Positions 1 through 13,802 of a stretch of DNA of 64,000 bases are shown here, in pieces. A program made the position numbers and the translations under genes. The notes beneath the pieces are model-generated. The model saw only the letters and a program-made list of their open reading frames with translations, was not told the DNA's origin and did no database searches. Each line of letters opens with the position of its first letter. The stretch's first letter is position 1. Origin of the DNA: Paragordius varius (taxonomy: Eukaryota; Nematomorpha); NCBI GenBank assembly GCA_964247055.1, contig OZ176056.1:186001-250000 (forward strand). The letters are read 5' to 3'.

Positions 1-7
1 AATAAAA

Positions 8-180
8 ATGGCTACCTAAAATCCAAATTTGATCAGGTGATGTCACCATAATTTTTTTTGGGTAGCCCTATGGTAGTTCCATCATCACCCCAAATATTTT
101 GGGGATCGGAGTATAAATGTAATTTTTATGAATTTTTTAAATATTTAAAAAATTTATTTTATACGATTTTAAAAATAAAA
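8..180 (+). repeat. Sat1 representative monomer with its dyads
   Basis: Within this 173-bp unit I see five symmetric elements. GGCTACCTAAA at 10-20 faces TTTGGGTAGCC at 57-67 as an inverted repeat with one T:G mismatch. TGATCA lies at 30-35. GGTGA-TG-TCACC lies at 36-47. CCCCAAA-TAT-TTTGGGG lies at 88-104. A perfect 24-bp palindrome occupies 131-154, with an AAATATTT core flanked by T6 and A6 and by AA/TT ends. The unit also carries an uninterrupted run of eight T at 52-59 and further A and T tracts, so intrinsic bending is plausible. This copy is itself a mosaic: it has the GGGG arm together with GGAG downstream, while most GGGG copies have GGAC. Confidence 0.9.
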
Positions 181-526
181 ATGGCTACCTAAAATCCAAA
201 TTTGATCAGGTGATGTCACTATAATTTTTTTTGGGTAGCCCTATGGTAGTTCCATCATCACCCCAAATATTTTGGGGATCGGACTATAAATGTAATTTTT
301 ATGAATTTTTTAAATATTTAAAAAATTTATTTTATACGATTTTAAAAATAAAAATGGCTACCTAAAATCCAAATTTGATCAGGTGATGTCGCCATAATTT
401 TTTTTGGGTAGCCCTATGGTAGTTCCATCATCACCCCAAATATTTTGGGGATCGGAGTATGAATGTAATTTTTATGAATTTTTTAAATATTTAAAAAATT
501 TATTTTACACGATTTTAAAAATAAAA

Positions 527-3500
527 ATGGCTACCTAAAATCCAAATTTGATCAGGTGATGTCACCATAATTTTTTTTGGGTAGCCCTATGGTAGTTCCA
601 TTATCACCCCAAATATTTTCGAGATCGGAGTATAAATGTAATTTTTATGAATTTTTTAAATATTTAAAAAATTTATTTTATACGATTTTAAAAATAAAAA
701 TGGCTACCTAAAATCCAAATTTGATCAGGTGATGTCACCATAATTTTTTTTGGGTAGCCCTATGGTAGTTCCATCATCACCCCAAATATTTTGGGGATCG
801 GACTATAAATGTAATTTTTATGAATTTTTTAAATATTTAAAAAATTTATTTTATACGATTTTAAAAATAAAAATGGCTACCTAAAATCCAAATTTGATCA
901 GGTGATGTCACCATAATTTTTTTTGGGTAGCCCTATGGTAGTTCCATCATCACCCCAAATATTTTGGGGATCGGACTATAAATGTAATTTTTATGAATTT
1001 TTTAAATATTTAAAAAATTTATTTTATACGATTTTAAAAATAAAAATGGCTACCTAAAATCCAAATTTGATCAGGTGATGTCACCATAATTTTTTTTGGG
1101 TAGCCCTATGGTAGTTCCATTATCACCCCAAATATTTTCGAGATCGGAGTATAAATGTAATTTTTATGAATTTTTTAAATATTTAAAAAATTTATTTTAT
1201 ACGATTTTAAAAATAAAAATGGCTACCTAAAATCCAAATTTGATCAGGTGATGTCGCCATAATTTTTTTTGGGTAGCCCTATGGTAGTTCCATCATCACC
1301 CCAAATATTGTCGAAATCGGAGTATAAATGTAATTTTTTTGAATTTTTTAAATATTTAAAAAATTTATTTTATACGATTTTAAAAATAAAAATGGCTACC
1401 TAAAATCCAAATTTGATCAGGTGATGTTGCCATAATTTTTTTTGCGTAGCCCTATGGTAGTTCCATCATCACCCCAAATATTTTGGGGATCGGACTATAA
1501 ATGTAATTTTTATGAATTTTTTAAATATTTAAAAAATTTATTTTATACGATTTTAAAAATAAAAATGTCTACCTAAAATTAAATTTGATCAGGTGATGTC
1601 ACCATAATTTTTTTTGGGTAGCCCTATGGTAGTTCCATCATCACCCCAAATATTTTCGAGATCGGAGTATAAATGTAATTTTTATGAATTTTTTAAATAT
1701 TTAAAAAATTTATTTAATACGATTTTAAAAATAAAAATGGCTACCTAAAATCCAAATTTGATCAGGTGATGTCACCATAATTTTTTTTGGGTAGCCCTAT
1801 GGTAGTTCCATTATCACCCCAAATATTTTCGAGATCGGAGTATAAATGTAATTTTTATGAATTTTTTAAATATTTAAAAAATTTATTTTATACGATTTTA
1901 AAAATAAAAATGGCTACCTAAAATCCAAATTTGATCAGGTGATGTCGCCATAATTTTTTTTGGGTAGCCCTATGGTAGTTCCATCATCACCCCAAATATT
2001 GTCGAGATCGGAGTATAAATGTAATTTTTTTGAATTTTTTAAATATTTAAAAAATTTATTTTATACGATTTTAAAAATAAAAATGGCTACCTAAAATCCA
2101 AATTTGATCAGGTGATGTCACCATAATTTTTTTTGGGTAGCCCTATGGTAGTTCCATTATCACCCCAAATATTTTGGGGATCGGACTATAAATGTAATTT
2201 TTATGAATTTTTTAAATATTTAAAAAATTTATTTTATACGATTTTAAAAATAAAAATGGCTACCTAAAATCCAAATTTGATCAGGTGATGTCGCCATAAA
2301 TTTTTTTGGGTAGCCCTATGGTAGTTCCATCATCAGCCCAAATATTGTCGAGATCGGAGTATAAATGTAATTTTTTTGAATTTTTTAAATATTTAAAAAA
2401 TTTATTTTATACGATTTTAAAAATAAAAATGGCTACCTAAAATCCAAATTTGATCAGGTGATGTCGCCATAATTTTTTTTGGGTAGCCCTATGGTAGTTC
2501 CATCATCACCCCAAATATTGTCGAGATCGGAGTATAAATGTAATTTTTTTGAATTTTTTAAATATTTAAAAAATTTATTTTATACGATTTTAAAAATAAA
2601 AATGGCTGCCTAAAATCCAAATTTGATCAGGTGATGTCGCCATAATTTTTTTTGGGTAGCCCTATGGTAGTTCCATTATCACCCCAAATATTTTCGAGAT
2701 CGGAGTATAAATGTAATTTTTATGAATTTTTTAAATATTTAAAAAATTTATTTTATACGATTTTAAAAATAAAAATGGCTACCTAAACAAATTTGATCAG
2801 GTGATGTCGCCATAATTTTTTTTGGGTAGCCCTATTTCCATCATCACCCCAAATATTTTGGGGATCGGACTATAAATGTAATTTTTTTGAATTTTTTAAA
2901 TATTTAAAAAATTTATTTAATACGATTTTAAAAATAAAAATGGCTACCTAAAATCCAAATTTGATCAGGTGATGTCGCCATAATTTTTTTTGGGTAGCCC
3001 TATGGTAGTTCCATCATCACCCCAAATATTTTGGGGATCGGACTATAAATGTAATTTTTATGAATTTTTTAAATATTTAAAAAATTTATTTTATACGATT
3101 TTAAAAATAAAAATGGCTACCTAAAATCCAAATTTGATCAGGTGATGTCACCATAATTTTTTTTGGGTAGCCCTATGGTAGTTCCATCATCACCCCAAAT
3201 ATTTTGGGGATCGGACTATAAATGTAATTTTTATGAATTTTTTAAATATTTAAAAAATTTATTTTATACGATTTTAAAAATAAAAATGGCTACCTAAAAT
3301 CCAAATTTGATCAGGTGATGTCGCCATAATTTTTTTTGGGTAGCCCTATGGTAGTTCCATCATCACCCCAAATATTGTCGAGATCGGAGTATAAATGTAA
3401 TTTTTTTGAATTTTTTAAATATTTAAAAAATTTATTTTATACGATTTTAAAAATAAAAATGGCTGCCTAAAATCCAAATTTGATCAGGTGATGTCGCCAT

Positions 3501-3665
3501 AATTTTTTTTGGGTAGCCCTATGGTAGTTCCATCATCACCCCAAATATTTTCGAAATCGGAGTATAAATGTAATTTTTATGAATTTTTTAAATATTCAAA
3601 AAATTTATTTTATACGATTTTAAAAATAAAAATGGCTGCCTAAAATCCAAATTTGATCAGGTGAT
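527..3665 (+). repeat. Sat1 duplicated block, copy 1
   Basis: This block of about 18 monomers recurs as a second copy at 5187-8153. Matching rare variants fix the register: a GTCTACC monomer with a shortened AAAATTAAATT (T1566 against T6053), a monomer with two small deletions (CTAAACAAATT at 2784 against 7271), and ATTCAAAAAA (C3597 against C8084). All three give an offset of exactly 4487 bp. Left of about 1390 the offset is 4660 bp, because the second copy lacks one monomer. The right edge is where CTGCCTAAAATCC is followed by GTCGCC here but GTCACC in the other copy. Confidence 0.88.
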
Positions 3666-5186
3666 GTCGCCATAATTTTTTTTGCGTAGCCCTATGGTAG
3701 TTCCATCATCACCCCAAATATTTTGGGGATCGGACTATAAATGTAATTTTTATGAATTTTTAAAATATTTAAAAAATTTATTTTATACGATTTTAAAAAT
3801 AAAAATGGCTACCTAAAATTAAATTTGATCAGGTGATGTCACTATAATTTTTTTGGGTAGCCCTATGGTAGTTCCATCATCACCCCAAATATTTTGGGGA
3901 TCGGACTATAAATGTAATTTTTATGAATTTTTTAAATAGTTAAAAAATTTATTTTATACGATTTTAAAAATAAAAATGGCTACCTAAAATCCAAATTTGA
4001 TCAGGTGATGTCACCATAATTTTTTTTGGGTAGCCCTATGGTAGTTCCATCATCACCCCAAATATTTTGGGGATCGGACTATAAATGTAATTTTTATGAA
4101 TTTTTTAAATATTTAAAAAATTTATTTTATACGATTTTAAAAATAAAAATGGCTACCTAAAATCCAAATTTGATCAGGTGATGTCGCCATAATTTTTTTT
4201 GGGTAGCCCTATGGTAGTTCCATCATCACCCCAAATATTGTCGAGATCGGAGTATAAATGTAATTTTTTTGAATTTTTTAAATATTTAAAAAATTTATTT
4301 AATACGATTTTAAAAATAAAAATGGCTACCTAAAATCCAAATTTGATCAGGTGATGTCACCATAATTTTTTTTGGGTAGCCCTATGGTAGTTCCATCATC
4401 ACCCCAAATATTTTGGGGATCGGACTTTAAATGTAATTTTTATGAATTTTTTAAATATTTAAAAAATTTATTTTATACGATTTTAAAAATAAAAATGGCT
4501 ACCTAAAATCCAAATTTGATCAGGTGATGTCGCCATAATTTTTTTTGGGTAGCCCTATGGTAGTTCCATCATCACCCCAAATATTTTGGGGATCGGACTA
4601 TAAATGTAATTTTTATGAATTTTTTAAATATTTAAAAAATTTATTTTATACGATTTTAAAAATAAAAATGGCTACCTAAAATCCAAATTTGATCAGGTGA
4701 TGTCACCATAATTTTTTTTGGGTAGCCCTATGGTAGTTCCATCATCACCCCAAATATTGTCGAGATCGGAGTATAAATGTAATTTTTTTGAATTTTTTAA
4801 ATATTTAAAAAATTTATTTAATACGATTTTAAAAATAAAAATGGCTACCTAAAATCCAAATTTGATCAGGTGATGTCACCATAATTTTTTTTGGGTAGCC
4901 CTATGGTAGTTCCATTATCACCCCAAATATTTTCGAGATCGGAGTATAAATGTAATTTTTATGAATTTTTTAAATATTTAAAAAATTTATTTTATACGAT
5001 TTTAAAAATAAAAATGGCTACCTAAAATCCAAATTTGATCAGGTGATGTCACCATAATTTTTTTTGGGTAGCCCTATGGTAGTTCCATCATCACCCCAAA
5101 TATTTTGGGGATCGGACTATAAATGTAATTTTTATGAATTTTTTAAATATTTAAAAAATTTATTTTATACGATTTTAAAAATAAAA

Positions 5187-8153
5187 ATGGCTACCTAAAA
5201 TCCAAATTTGATCAGGTGATGTCACCATAATTTTTTTTGGGTAGCCCTATGGTAGTTCCATTATCACCCCAAATATTTTCGAGATCGGAGTATAAATGTA
5301 ATTTTTATGAATTTTTTAAATATTTAAAAAATTTATTTTATACGATTTTAAAAATAAAAATGGCTACCTAAAATCCAAATTTGATCAGGTGATGTCACCA
5401 TAATTTTTTTTGGGTAGCCCTATGGTAGTTCCATCATCACCCCAAATATTTTGGGGATCGGACTATAAATGTAATTTTTATGAATTTTTTAAATATTTAA
5501 AAAATTTATTTTATACGATTTTAAAAATAAAAATGGCTACCTAAAATCCAAATTTGATCAGGTGATGTCACCATAATTTTTTTTGGGTAGCCCTATGGTA
5601 GTTCCATCATCACCCCAAATATTTTGGGGATCGGACTATAAATGTAATTTTTATGAATTTTTTAAATATTTAAAAAATTTATTTTATACGATTTTAAAAA
5701 TAAAAATGGCTACCTAAAATCCAAATTTGATCAGGTGATGTCACCATAATTTTTTTTGGGTAGCCCTATGGTAGTTCCATTATCACCCCAAATATTTTCG
5801 AGATCGGAGTATAAATGTAATTTTTATGAATTTTTTAAATATTTAAAAAATTTATTTTATACGATTTTAAAAATAAAAATGGCTACCTAAAATCCAAATT
5901 TGATCAGGTGATGTCGCCATAATTTTTTTTGGGTAGCCCTATGGTAGTTCCATCATCACCCCAAATATTTTGGGGATCGGACTATAAATGTAATTTTTAT
6001 GAATTTTTTAAATATTTAAAAAATTTATTTTATACGATTTTAAAAATAAAAATGTCTACCTAAAATTAAATTTGATCAGGTGATGTCACCATAATTTTTT
6101 TTGGGTAGCCCTATGGTAGTTCCATCATCACCCCAAATATTTTCGAGATCGGAGTATAAATGTAATTTTTATGAATTTTTTAAATATTTAAAAAATTTAT
6201 TTAATACGATTTTAAAAATAAAAATGGCTACCTAAAATCCAAATTTGATCAGGTGATGTCACCATAATTTTTTTTGGGTAGCCCTATGGTAGTTCCATTA
6301 TCACCCCAAATATTTTCGAGATCGGAGTATAAATGTAATTTTTATGAATTTTTTAAATATTTAAAAAATTTATTTTATACGATTTTAAAAATAAAAATGG
6401 CTACCTAAAATCCAAATTTGATCAGGTGATGTCGCCATAATTTTTTTTGGGTAGCCCTATGGTAGTTCCATCATCACCCCAAATATTGTCGAGATCGGAG
6501 TATAAATGTAATTTTTTTGAATTTTTTAAATATTTAAAAAATTTATTTTATACGATTTTAAAAATAAAAATGGCTACCTAAAATCCAAATTTGATCAGGT
6601 GATGTCACCATAATTTTTTTTGGGTAGCCCTATGGTAGTTCCATTATCACCCCAAATATTTTGGGGATCGGACTATAAATGTAATTTTTATGAATTTTTT
6701 AAATATTTAAAAAATTTATTTTATACGATTTTAAAAATAAAAATGGCTACCTAAAATCCAAATTTGATCAGGTGATGTCGCCATAAATTTTTTTGGGTAG
6801 CCCTATGGTAGTTCCATCATCACCCCAAATATTGTCGAGATCGGAGTATAAATGTAATTTTTTTGAATTTTTTAAATATTTAAAAAATTTATTTTATACG
6901 ATTTTAAAAATAAAAATGGCTACCTAAAATCCAAATTTGATCAGGTGATGTCGCCATAATTTTTTTTGGGTAGCCCTATGGTAGTTCCATCATCACCCCA
7001 AATATTGTCGAGATCGGAGTATAAATGTAATTTTTTTGAATTTTTTAAATATTTAAAAAATTTATTTTATACGATTTTAAAAATAAAAATGGCTGCCTAA
7101 AATCCAAATTTGATCAGGTGATGTCGCCATAATTTTTTTTGGGTAGCCCTATGGTAGTTCCATTATCACCCCAAATATTTTCGAGATCGGAGTATAAATG
7201 TAATTTTTATGAATTTTTTAAATATTTAAAAAATTTATTTTATACGATTTTAAAAATAAAAATGGCTACCTAAACAAATTTGATCAGGTGATGTCGCCAT
7301 AATTTTTTTTGGGTAGCCCTATTTCCATCATCACCCCAAATATTTTGGGGATCGGACTATAAATGTAATTTTTTTGAATTTTTTAAATATTTAAAAAATT
7401 TATTTAATACGATTTTAAAAATAAAAATGGCTACCTAAAATCCAAATTTGATCAGGTGATGTCGCCATAATTTTTTTTGGGTAGCCCTATGGTAGTTCCA
7501 TCATCACCCCAAATATTTTGGGGATCGGACTATAAATGTAATTTTTATGAATTTTTTAAATATTTAAAAAATTTATTTTATACGATTTTAAAAATAAAAA
7601 TGGCTACCTAAAATCCAAATTTGATCAGGTGATGTCACCATAATTTTTTTTGGGTAGCCCTATGGTAGTTCCATCATCACCCCAAATATTTTGGGGATCG
7701 GACTATAAATGTAATTTTTATGAATTTTTTAAATATTTAAAAAATTTATTTTATACGATTTTAAAAATAAAAATGGCTACCTAAAATCCAAATTTGATCA
7801 GGTGATGTCGCCATAATTTTTTTTGGGTAGCCCTATGGTAGTTCCATCATCACCCCAAATATTGTCGAGATCGGAGTATAAATGTAATTTTTTTGAATTT
7901 TTTAAATATTTAAAAAATTTATTTTATACGATTTTAAAAATAAAAATGGCTGCCTAAAATCCAAATTTGATCAGGTGATGTCGCCATAATTTTTTTTGGG
8001 TAGCCCTATGGTAGTTCCATCATCACCCCAAATATTTTCGAAATCGGAGTATAAATGTAATTTTTATGAATTTTTTAAATATTCAAAAAATTTATTTTAT
8101 ACGATTTTAAAAATAAAAATGGCTGCCTAAAATCCAAATTTGATCAGGTGATG
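5187..8153 (+). repeat. Sat1 duplicated block, copy 2, one monomer shorter
   Basis: This is the second copy of 527-3665. The monomer starting at 5879 corresponds to two consecutive monomers (1219 and 1392) in copy 1. Its left half has GTCGCC with TTTTGGGTAG as in 1219, and its right half has the TTTTGGGGATCGGAC of 1392. This is the expected product of an unequal exchange that removed exactly one 173-bp unit. The flanking stretch 3666-5186 is ordinary Sat1 of mixed monomer classes. Confidence 0.85.
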
Positions 8154-8639
8154 TCACCATAATTTTTTTTGGGTAGCCCTATGGTAGTTCCATCATCACC
8201 CCAAATATTGTCGAGATCGGAGTATAAATGTAATTTTTTTGAATTTTTTAAATATTTAAAAAATTTATTTAATACGATTTTAAAAATAAAAATGGCTACC
8301 TAAAATCCAAATTTGATCAGGTGATGTCACCATAATTTTTTTTGGGTAGCCCTATGGTAGTTCCATTATCACCCCAAATATTTTCGAGATCGGAGTATAA
8401 ATGTAATTTTTATGAATTTTTTAAATATTTAAAAAATTTATTTTATACGATTTTAAAAATAAAAATGGCTACCTAAAATCCAAATTTGATCAGGTGATGT
8501 CGCCATAATTTTTTTTGCGTAGCCCTATGGTAGTTCTATCATCACCCCAAATATTTTGGGGATCGGACAATAAATGTAATTTTTATGAATTTTTTAAATA
8601 TTTAAAAAATTTATTTTATACGATTTTAAAAATAAAAAT

Positions 8640-10535
8640 GGCTACCTAAAATCCAAATTTGATCAGGTGATGTCACCATAATTTTTTTTGGGTAGCCCTA
8701 TGGTAGTTCCATCATCACCCCAAATATTTTGGGGATCGGACTATAAATGTAATTTTTATGAATTTTTTAAATATTTAAAAAATTTATTTTATACGATTTT
8801 AAAAATAAAAATGGCTACCTAAAATCCAAATTTGATCAGGTGATGTCGCCATAATTTTTTTTGCGTAGCCCTATGGTAGTTCTATCATCACCCCAAATAT
8901 TTTGGGGATCGGACAATAAATGTAATTTTTATGAATTTTTAAATATTTAAAAAATTTTTTTTTATACGATTTTAAAAATAAAAATGGCTACCTAAAATCC
9001 AAATTTGATCAGGTGATGTCACCATAATTTTTTTTGGGTAGCCCTATGGTAGTTCCATCATCACCCCAAATATTTTCGAGATCGGAATATAAATGTAATT
9101 TTTATGAATTTTTTAAATATTTAAAAATCTATTTTATACGATTTTAAAAATAAAAATGGCTACCTAAAATCCAAATTTGATCAGGTGATGTCACCATAAT
9201 TTTTTTTGGGTAGCCCTATGGTAGTTCCATCATCACCCCAAATATTGTGGAGATCGGAGTATAAATGTATTTTTTTTGGATTTTTTAAATATTTAAAAAA
9301 TTTATTTTATACGATTTTAAAAATAAAAATGGCTCCCTAAAATCCAAATTTGATCAGGTGATGTCGCCATAATTTTTTTTGGGTAGCCCTATGGTAGTTC
9401 CATCATCACCCCAAATATTTTGGGGATCGGACTATAAATGTAATTTTTATGAATTTTTTAAATATTTAAAAAATCTATTTTATACGATTTTAAAAATAAA
9501 AATGGCTACCTAAAATCCAAATTTGATCAGGTGATGTCACCATAATTTTTTTTGGGTAGCCCTATGGTAGTTCCATCATCACCCCAAATATTTTCGAGAT
9601 CGGAATATAAATGTAATTTTTATGAATTTTTTAAATATTTAAAAATCTATTTTATACGATTTTAAAAATAAAAATGGCTACCTAAAATCCAAATTTGATC
9701 AGGTGATGTCACCATAATTTTTTTTGGGTAGCCCTATGGTAGTTCCATCATCACCCCAAATATTTTGGGGATCGGACTATAAATGTAATTTTTATGAATT
9801 TTTTAAATATTTAAAAAATTTATTTTATACGATTTTAAAAATAAAAATGGCTACCTAAAATCCAAATTTGATCAGGTGATGTCGCCATAATTTTTTTTGC
9901 GTAGCCCTATGGTAGTTCTATCATCACCCCAAATATTTTGGGGATCGGACAATAAATGTAATTTTTATGAATTTTTAAATATTTAAAAAAATTTTTTTTA
10001 TACGATTTTAAAAATAAAAATGGCTACCTAAAATCCAAATTTGATCAGGTGATGTCACCATAATTTTTTTTGGGTAGCCCTATGGTAGTTCCATCATCAC
10101 CCCAAATATTTTCGAGATCGGAATATAAATGTAATTTTTATGAATTTTTTAAATATTTAAAAATCTATTTTATACGATTTTAAAAATAAAAATGGCTACC
10201 TAAAATCCAAATTTGATCAGGTGATGTCACCATAATTTTTTTTGGGTAGCCCTATGGTAGTTCCATCATCACCCCAAATATTGTGGAGATCGGAGTATAA
10301 ATGTATTTTTTTTGGATTTTTTAAATATTTAAAAAATTTATTTTATACGATTTTAAAAATAAAAATGGCTCCCTAAAATCCAAATTTGATCAGGTGATGT
10401 CGCCATAATTTTTTTTGGGTAGCCCTATGGTAGTTCCATCATCACCCCAAATATTTTGGGGATCGGACTATAAATGTAATTTTTATGAATTTTTTAAATA
10501 TTTAAAAAATCTATTTTATACGATTTTAAAAATAA
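8640..10535 (+). repeat. Sat1 five-monomer block present twice (offset about 1036 bp)
   Basis: The segments 8640-9500 and 9675-10535 show the same order of variants. The order is a plain GGGG unit, a unit with GCGTAG, GTTCTATC and GGACAATAA, a unit with GGAATATAA and AAAAATCTATTTT, a unit with ATTGTGGAG and TTTTGGATTT, and a unit beginning GGCTCCCT. The ATTGTGG marker falls at G9247 and G10283, 1036 bp apart (six monomers less 2 bp). A related unit at 8467 suggests that an earlier, smaller duplication came before this one. Confidence 0.82.
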
Positions 10536-10878
10536 AAATGGCTACCTAAAATCCAAATTTGATCAGGTGATGTCGCCATAATTTTTTTTGGGTAGCCCTA
10601 TAGTAGTTCCATCATCACCCCAAATATTTTCAAGATCGGAGTATAAATGTAATTTTTATGAATTTTTTAAATATTTAAAAAATTTATTTTATACGATTTT
10701 AAAAATAAAAATGGCTACCTAAAATCCAAATTTGATCAGGTGATGTTACCATAATTTTTTTTGGGTAGCCCTATGGTAGTTCCATCATCATCCCAAATAT
10801 TTTCGAGATCGGAGTATAAATGTAATTTTTATGAATTTTTTAAATATTTAAAAAATTTATTTTATACGATTTTAAAAA

Positions 10879-11745
10879 TAAAAATGGCTACCTAAAATCC
10901 AAATTTGATCAGGTGATGTCGCCATAATTTTTTTTGCTAGCCCTATGGTAGTTCCATCATCACCCCGAATACTTTGGGGATCGGACTATAAATGTAATTT
11001 TTATGAATTTTTTAAATATTTAAAAAATTTATTTTATACGATTTTAAAAATAAAAATGGCCACCTAAAATCCAAATTTGATCAGGTGATGTCGCCATAAT
11101 TTTTTTTGGGTAGCCCGATGGTAGTTCCATCATCACCCCAAATATTTTGGGGATCGGACTATAAATGTAATTTTTATGAATTTTTTAAATATTTAAAAAA
11201 TCTATTTTATACGATTTTAAAAATAAAAATGGCTACCTAAAATCCAAATTTGATCAGGTGATGTCACCATAATTTTTTTTGGGTAGCCCTATGGTAGTTC
11301 CATCATCACCCCAAATATTGTCGAGATCGGAGTATAAATGTAATTTTTTTGGATTTTTTAAATATTTAAAAAATTTATTTTATACGATTTAAAAAATAAA
11401 AATGGCTACCTAAAATCCAAATTTGATCAGTTGATGTCGCCATAATTTTTTTTGGGTAGCGCTATGGTAGTTCCATCATCACCCCGAATACTTTGGGGAT
11501 CGGACTATAAATGTAATTTTTATGAATTTTTTAAATATTTAAAAAATTTATTTTATACGATTTTAAAAATAAAAATGGCCACCTAAAATCCAAATTTGAT
11601 CAGGTGATGTCGCCATAATTTTTTTTGGGTAGCCCGATGGTAGTTCCATCATCACCCCAAATATTTTGGGGATCGGACTATAAATGTAATTTTTATGAAT
11701 TTTTTAAATATTTAAAAAATTTATTTTATACGATTTTAAAAATAA
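10879..11745 (+). repeat. Sat1 three-monomer higher-order repeat
   Basis: A unit with CCCCGAATACTTTGGGG is followed by a unit beginning GGCCACC with AGCCCGATGG. The pair recurs after one intervening monomer. The CCGAATAC marker is at 10962 and 11481, an offset of 519 bp, exactly three monomers. A further related unit near 12340 has CCGAATACTTTGAGG. The surrounding stretch to about 12770 is ordinary Sat1 with scattered small deletions, such as the missing ATGGTAG near 12670. Confidence 0.75.
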
Positions 11746-13802
11746 AAATGGCTACCTAAAATCCAAATTTGATCAGGTGATGTCACCATAATTTTTTTTG
11801 GGTAGCCCTATGGTAGTTCCATCATCACCCCAAATATTTTCGAGATCGGAGTATAAATGTAATTTTTATGAATTTTTTAAATATTTAAAAAATTGATTTT
11901 ATACGATTTTAAAAATAAAAATGGCTACCTAAAATCCAAATTTGATCAGGTGATGTCACCATATTTTTTTTGGGTAGCCCTATGGTAGTTCCATCATAAC
12001 CCCAAATATTTTTGAGATCGGACTTTAAATGTAATTTTTATGAATTTTTTAAATATTTAAAAAATTTATTTTATACGATTTTAAAAATAAAAATGGCTAC
12101 CTAAAATCCAAATTTGATCAGGTGATGTCACTATAATTTTTTTGGGTAGCCCTATGGTAGTTCCATCATCACCCCAAATATTTTTGAGATCGGACTATAA
12201 ATGTAATTTTTATGAATTTTTTAAATATTTAAAAAATTTATTTTATACGATTTTAAAAATAAAAATGGCTACCTAAAATCCAAATTTGATCAGGTGATGT
12301 CGCCATAATTTTTTTTGGGTAGCCCTATGGTAGTTCCATCATCACCCCGAATACTTTGAGGATCGGACTATAAATGTAATTTTTATGAATTTTTTAAATA
12401 TTTAAATTTATTTTATACGATTTTAAAAATAAAAATGGCTACCTAAAATCCAAATTTGATCAGGTGATGTCGCCATAATTTTTTTTGGGGTAGCCCTATA
12501 GTAGTTCCATCATCACCCCAAATATTTTGGGGATCGGAGTATAAATGTAATTTTTATGAATTTTTTAAATATTTAAAAAATTTATTTTATACGATTTTAA
12601 AAATAAAAATGGCTACCTAAAATCCAAATTTGATCAGGTGATGTCGCCATAATTTTTTTTGGGTAGCGCTATTCCATCATCACCCCAAATATTTTGGGGA
12701 TCGGACTATAAATGTAATTTTTATGAATTTTTAAAATATTTAAAAAATTTATTTTATACGATTTTAAAAATAAAAATGGCTACCTAAAATCCAAATTTGA
12801 TCAGGTGATGTCACCATAATTTTTTTTAGGTAGCCCTATGGTAGTTCCATCATCACCCCAAATATTGTCGAGATCGGAGTATAAATGTAATTTTTTTGAA
12901 TTTTTTAAATATTTAAAAAATTTATTTTATACGATTTTAAAAATAAAAATGGCTACCTAAAATCCAAATTTGATCAGGTGATGTCACCATAATTTTTTTT
13001 GGGTAGCCCTATGGTAGTTCCATCATCACCCCAAATATTGTCGAGATCGGAGTATAAATGTAATTTTTTTGAATTTTTTAAATATTTAAAAAATTTATTT
13101 TATACGATTTTAAAAATAAAAATGGCTACCTAAAATCCAAATTTGATCAGGTGATGTCACCATAATTTTTTTTGCGTAGCCCTATGGTAGTTCCATCATC
13201 ACCCCAAATATTTTGGGGATCGGACTATAAATGTAATTTTTATGAATTTTTTAAATATTTAAAAAATTTATTTTATACGATTTTAAAAATAAAAATGGCT
13301 ACCTAAAATCCAAATTTGATCAGGTGATGTCGCCATAATTTTTTTGGGTAGCCCTATGGTAGTTCCATCATCACCCCAAATATTTTGGGGATCGGACTAT
13401 AAATGTAATTTTTATGAATTTTTTAAATATTTAAAAAATTTATTTTATACGATTTTAAAAATAAAAATGGCTACCTAAAATCCAAATTTGATCAGGTGAT
13501 GTCGCCATAATTTTTTTGGGTAGCCCTATGGTAGTTCCATCATCACCCCAAATATTTTCGAGATCGGAGTATAAATGTAATTTTTATGAATTTTTTAAAT
13601 ATTTAAAAAATTTATTTTATACGATTTTAAAAATAAAAATGGCTACCTAAAATCCAAATTTGATCAGGTGATGTCGCCATAATTTTTTTTGCGTAGTCCT
13701 ATGGTAGTTCCATCATCACCCCAAATATTTTGGGGATCGGACTATAAATGTAATTTTTATGAATATTTAAAAAATTTATTTTATACGATTTTAAAAATAA
13801 AA

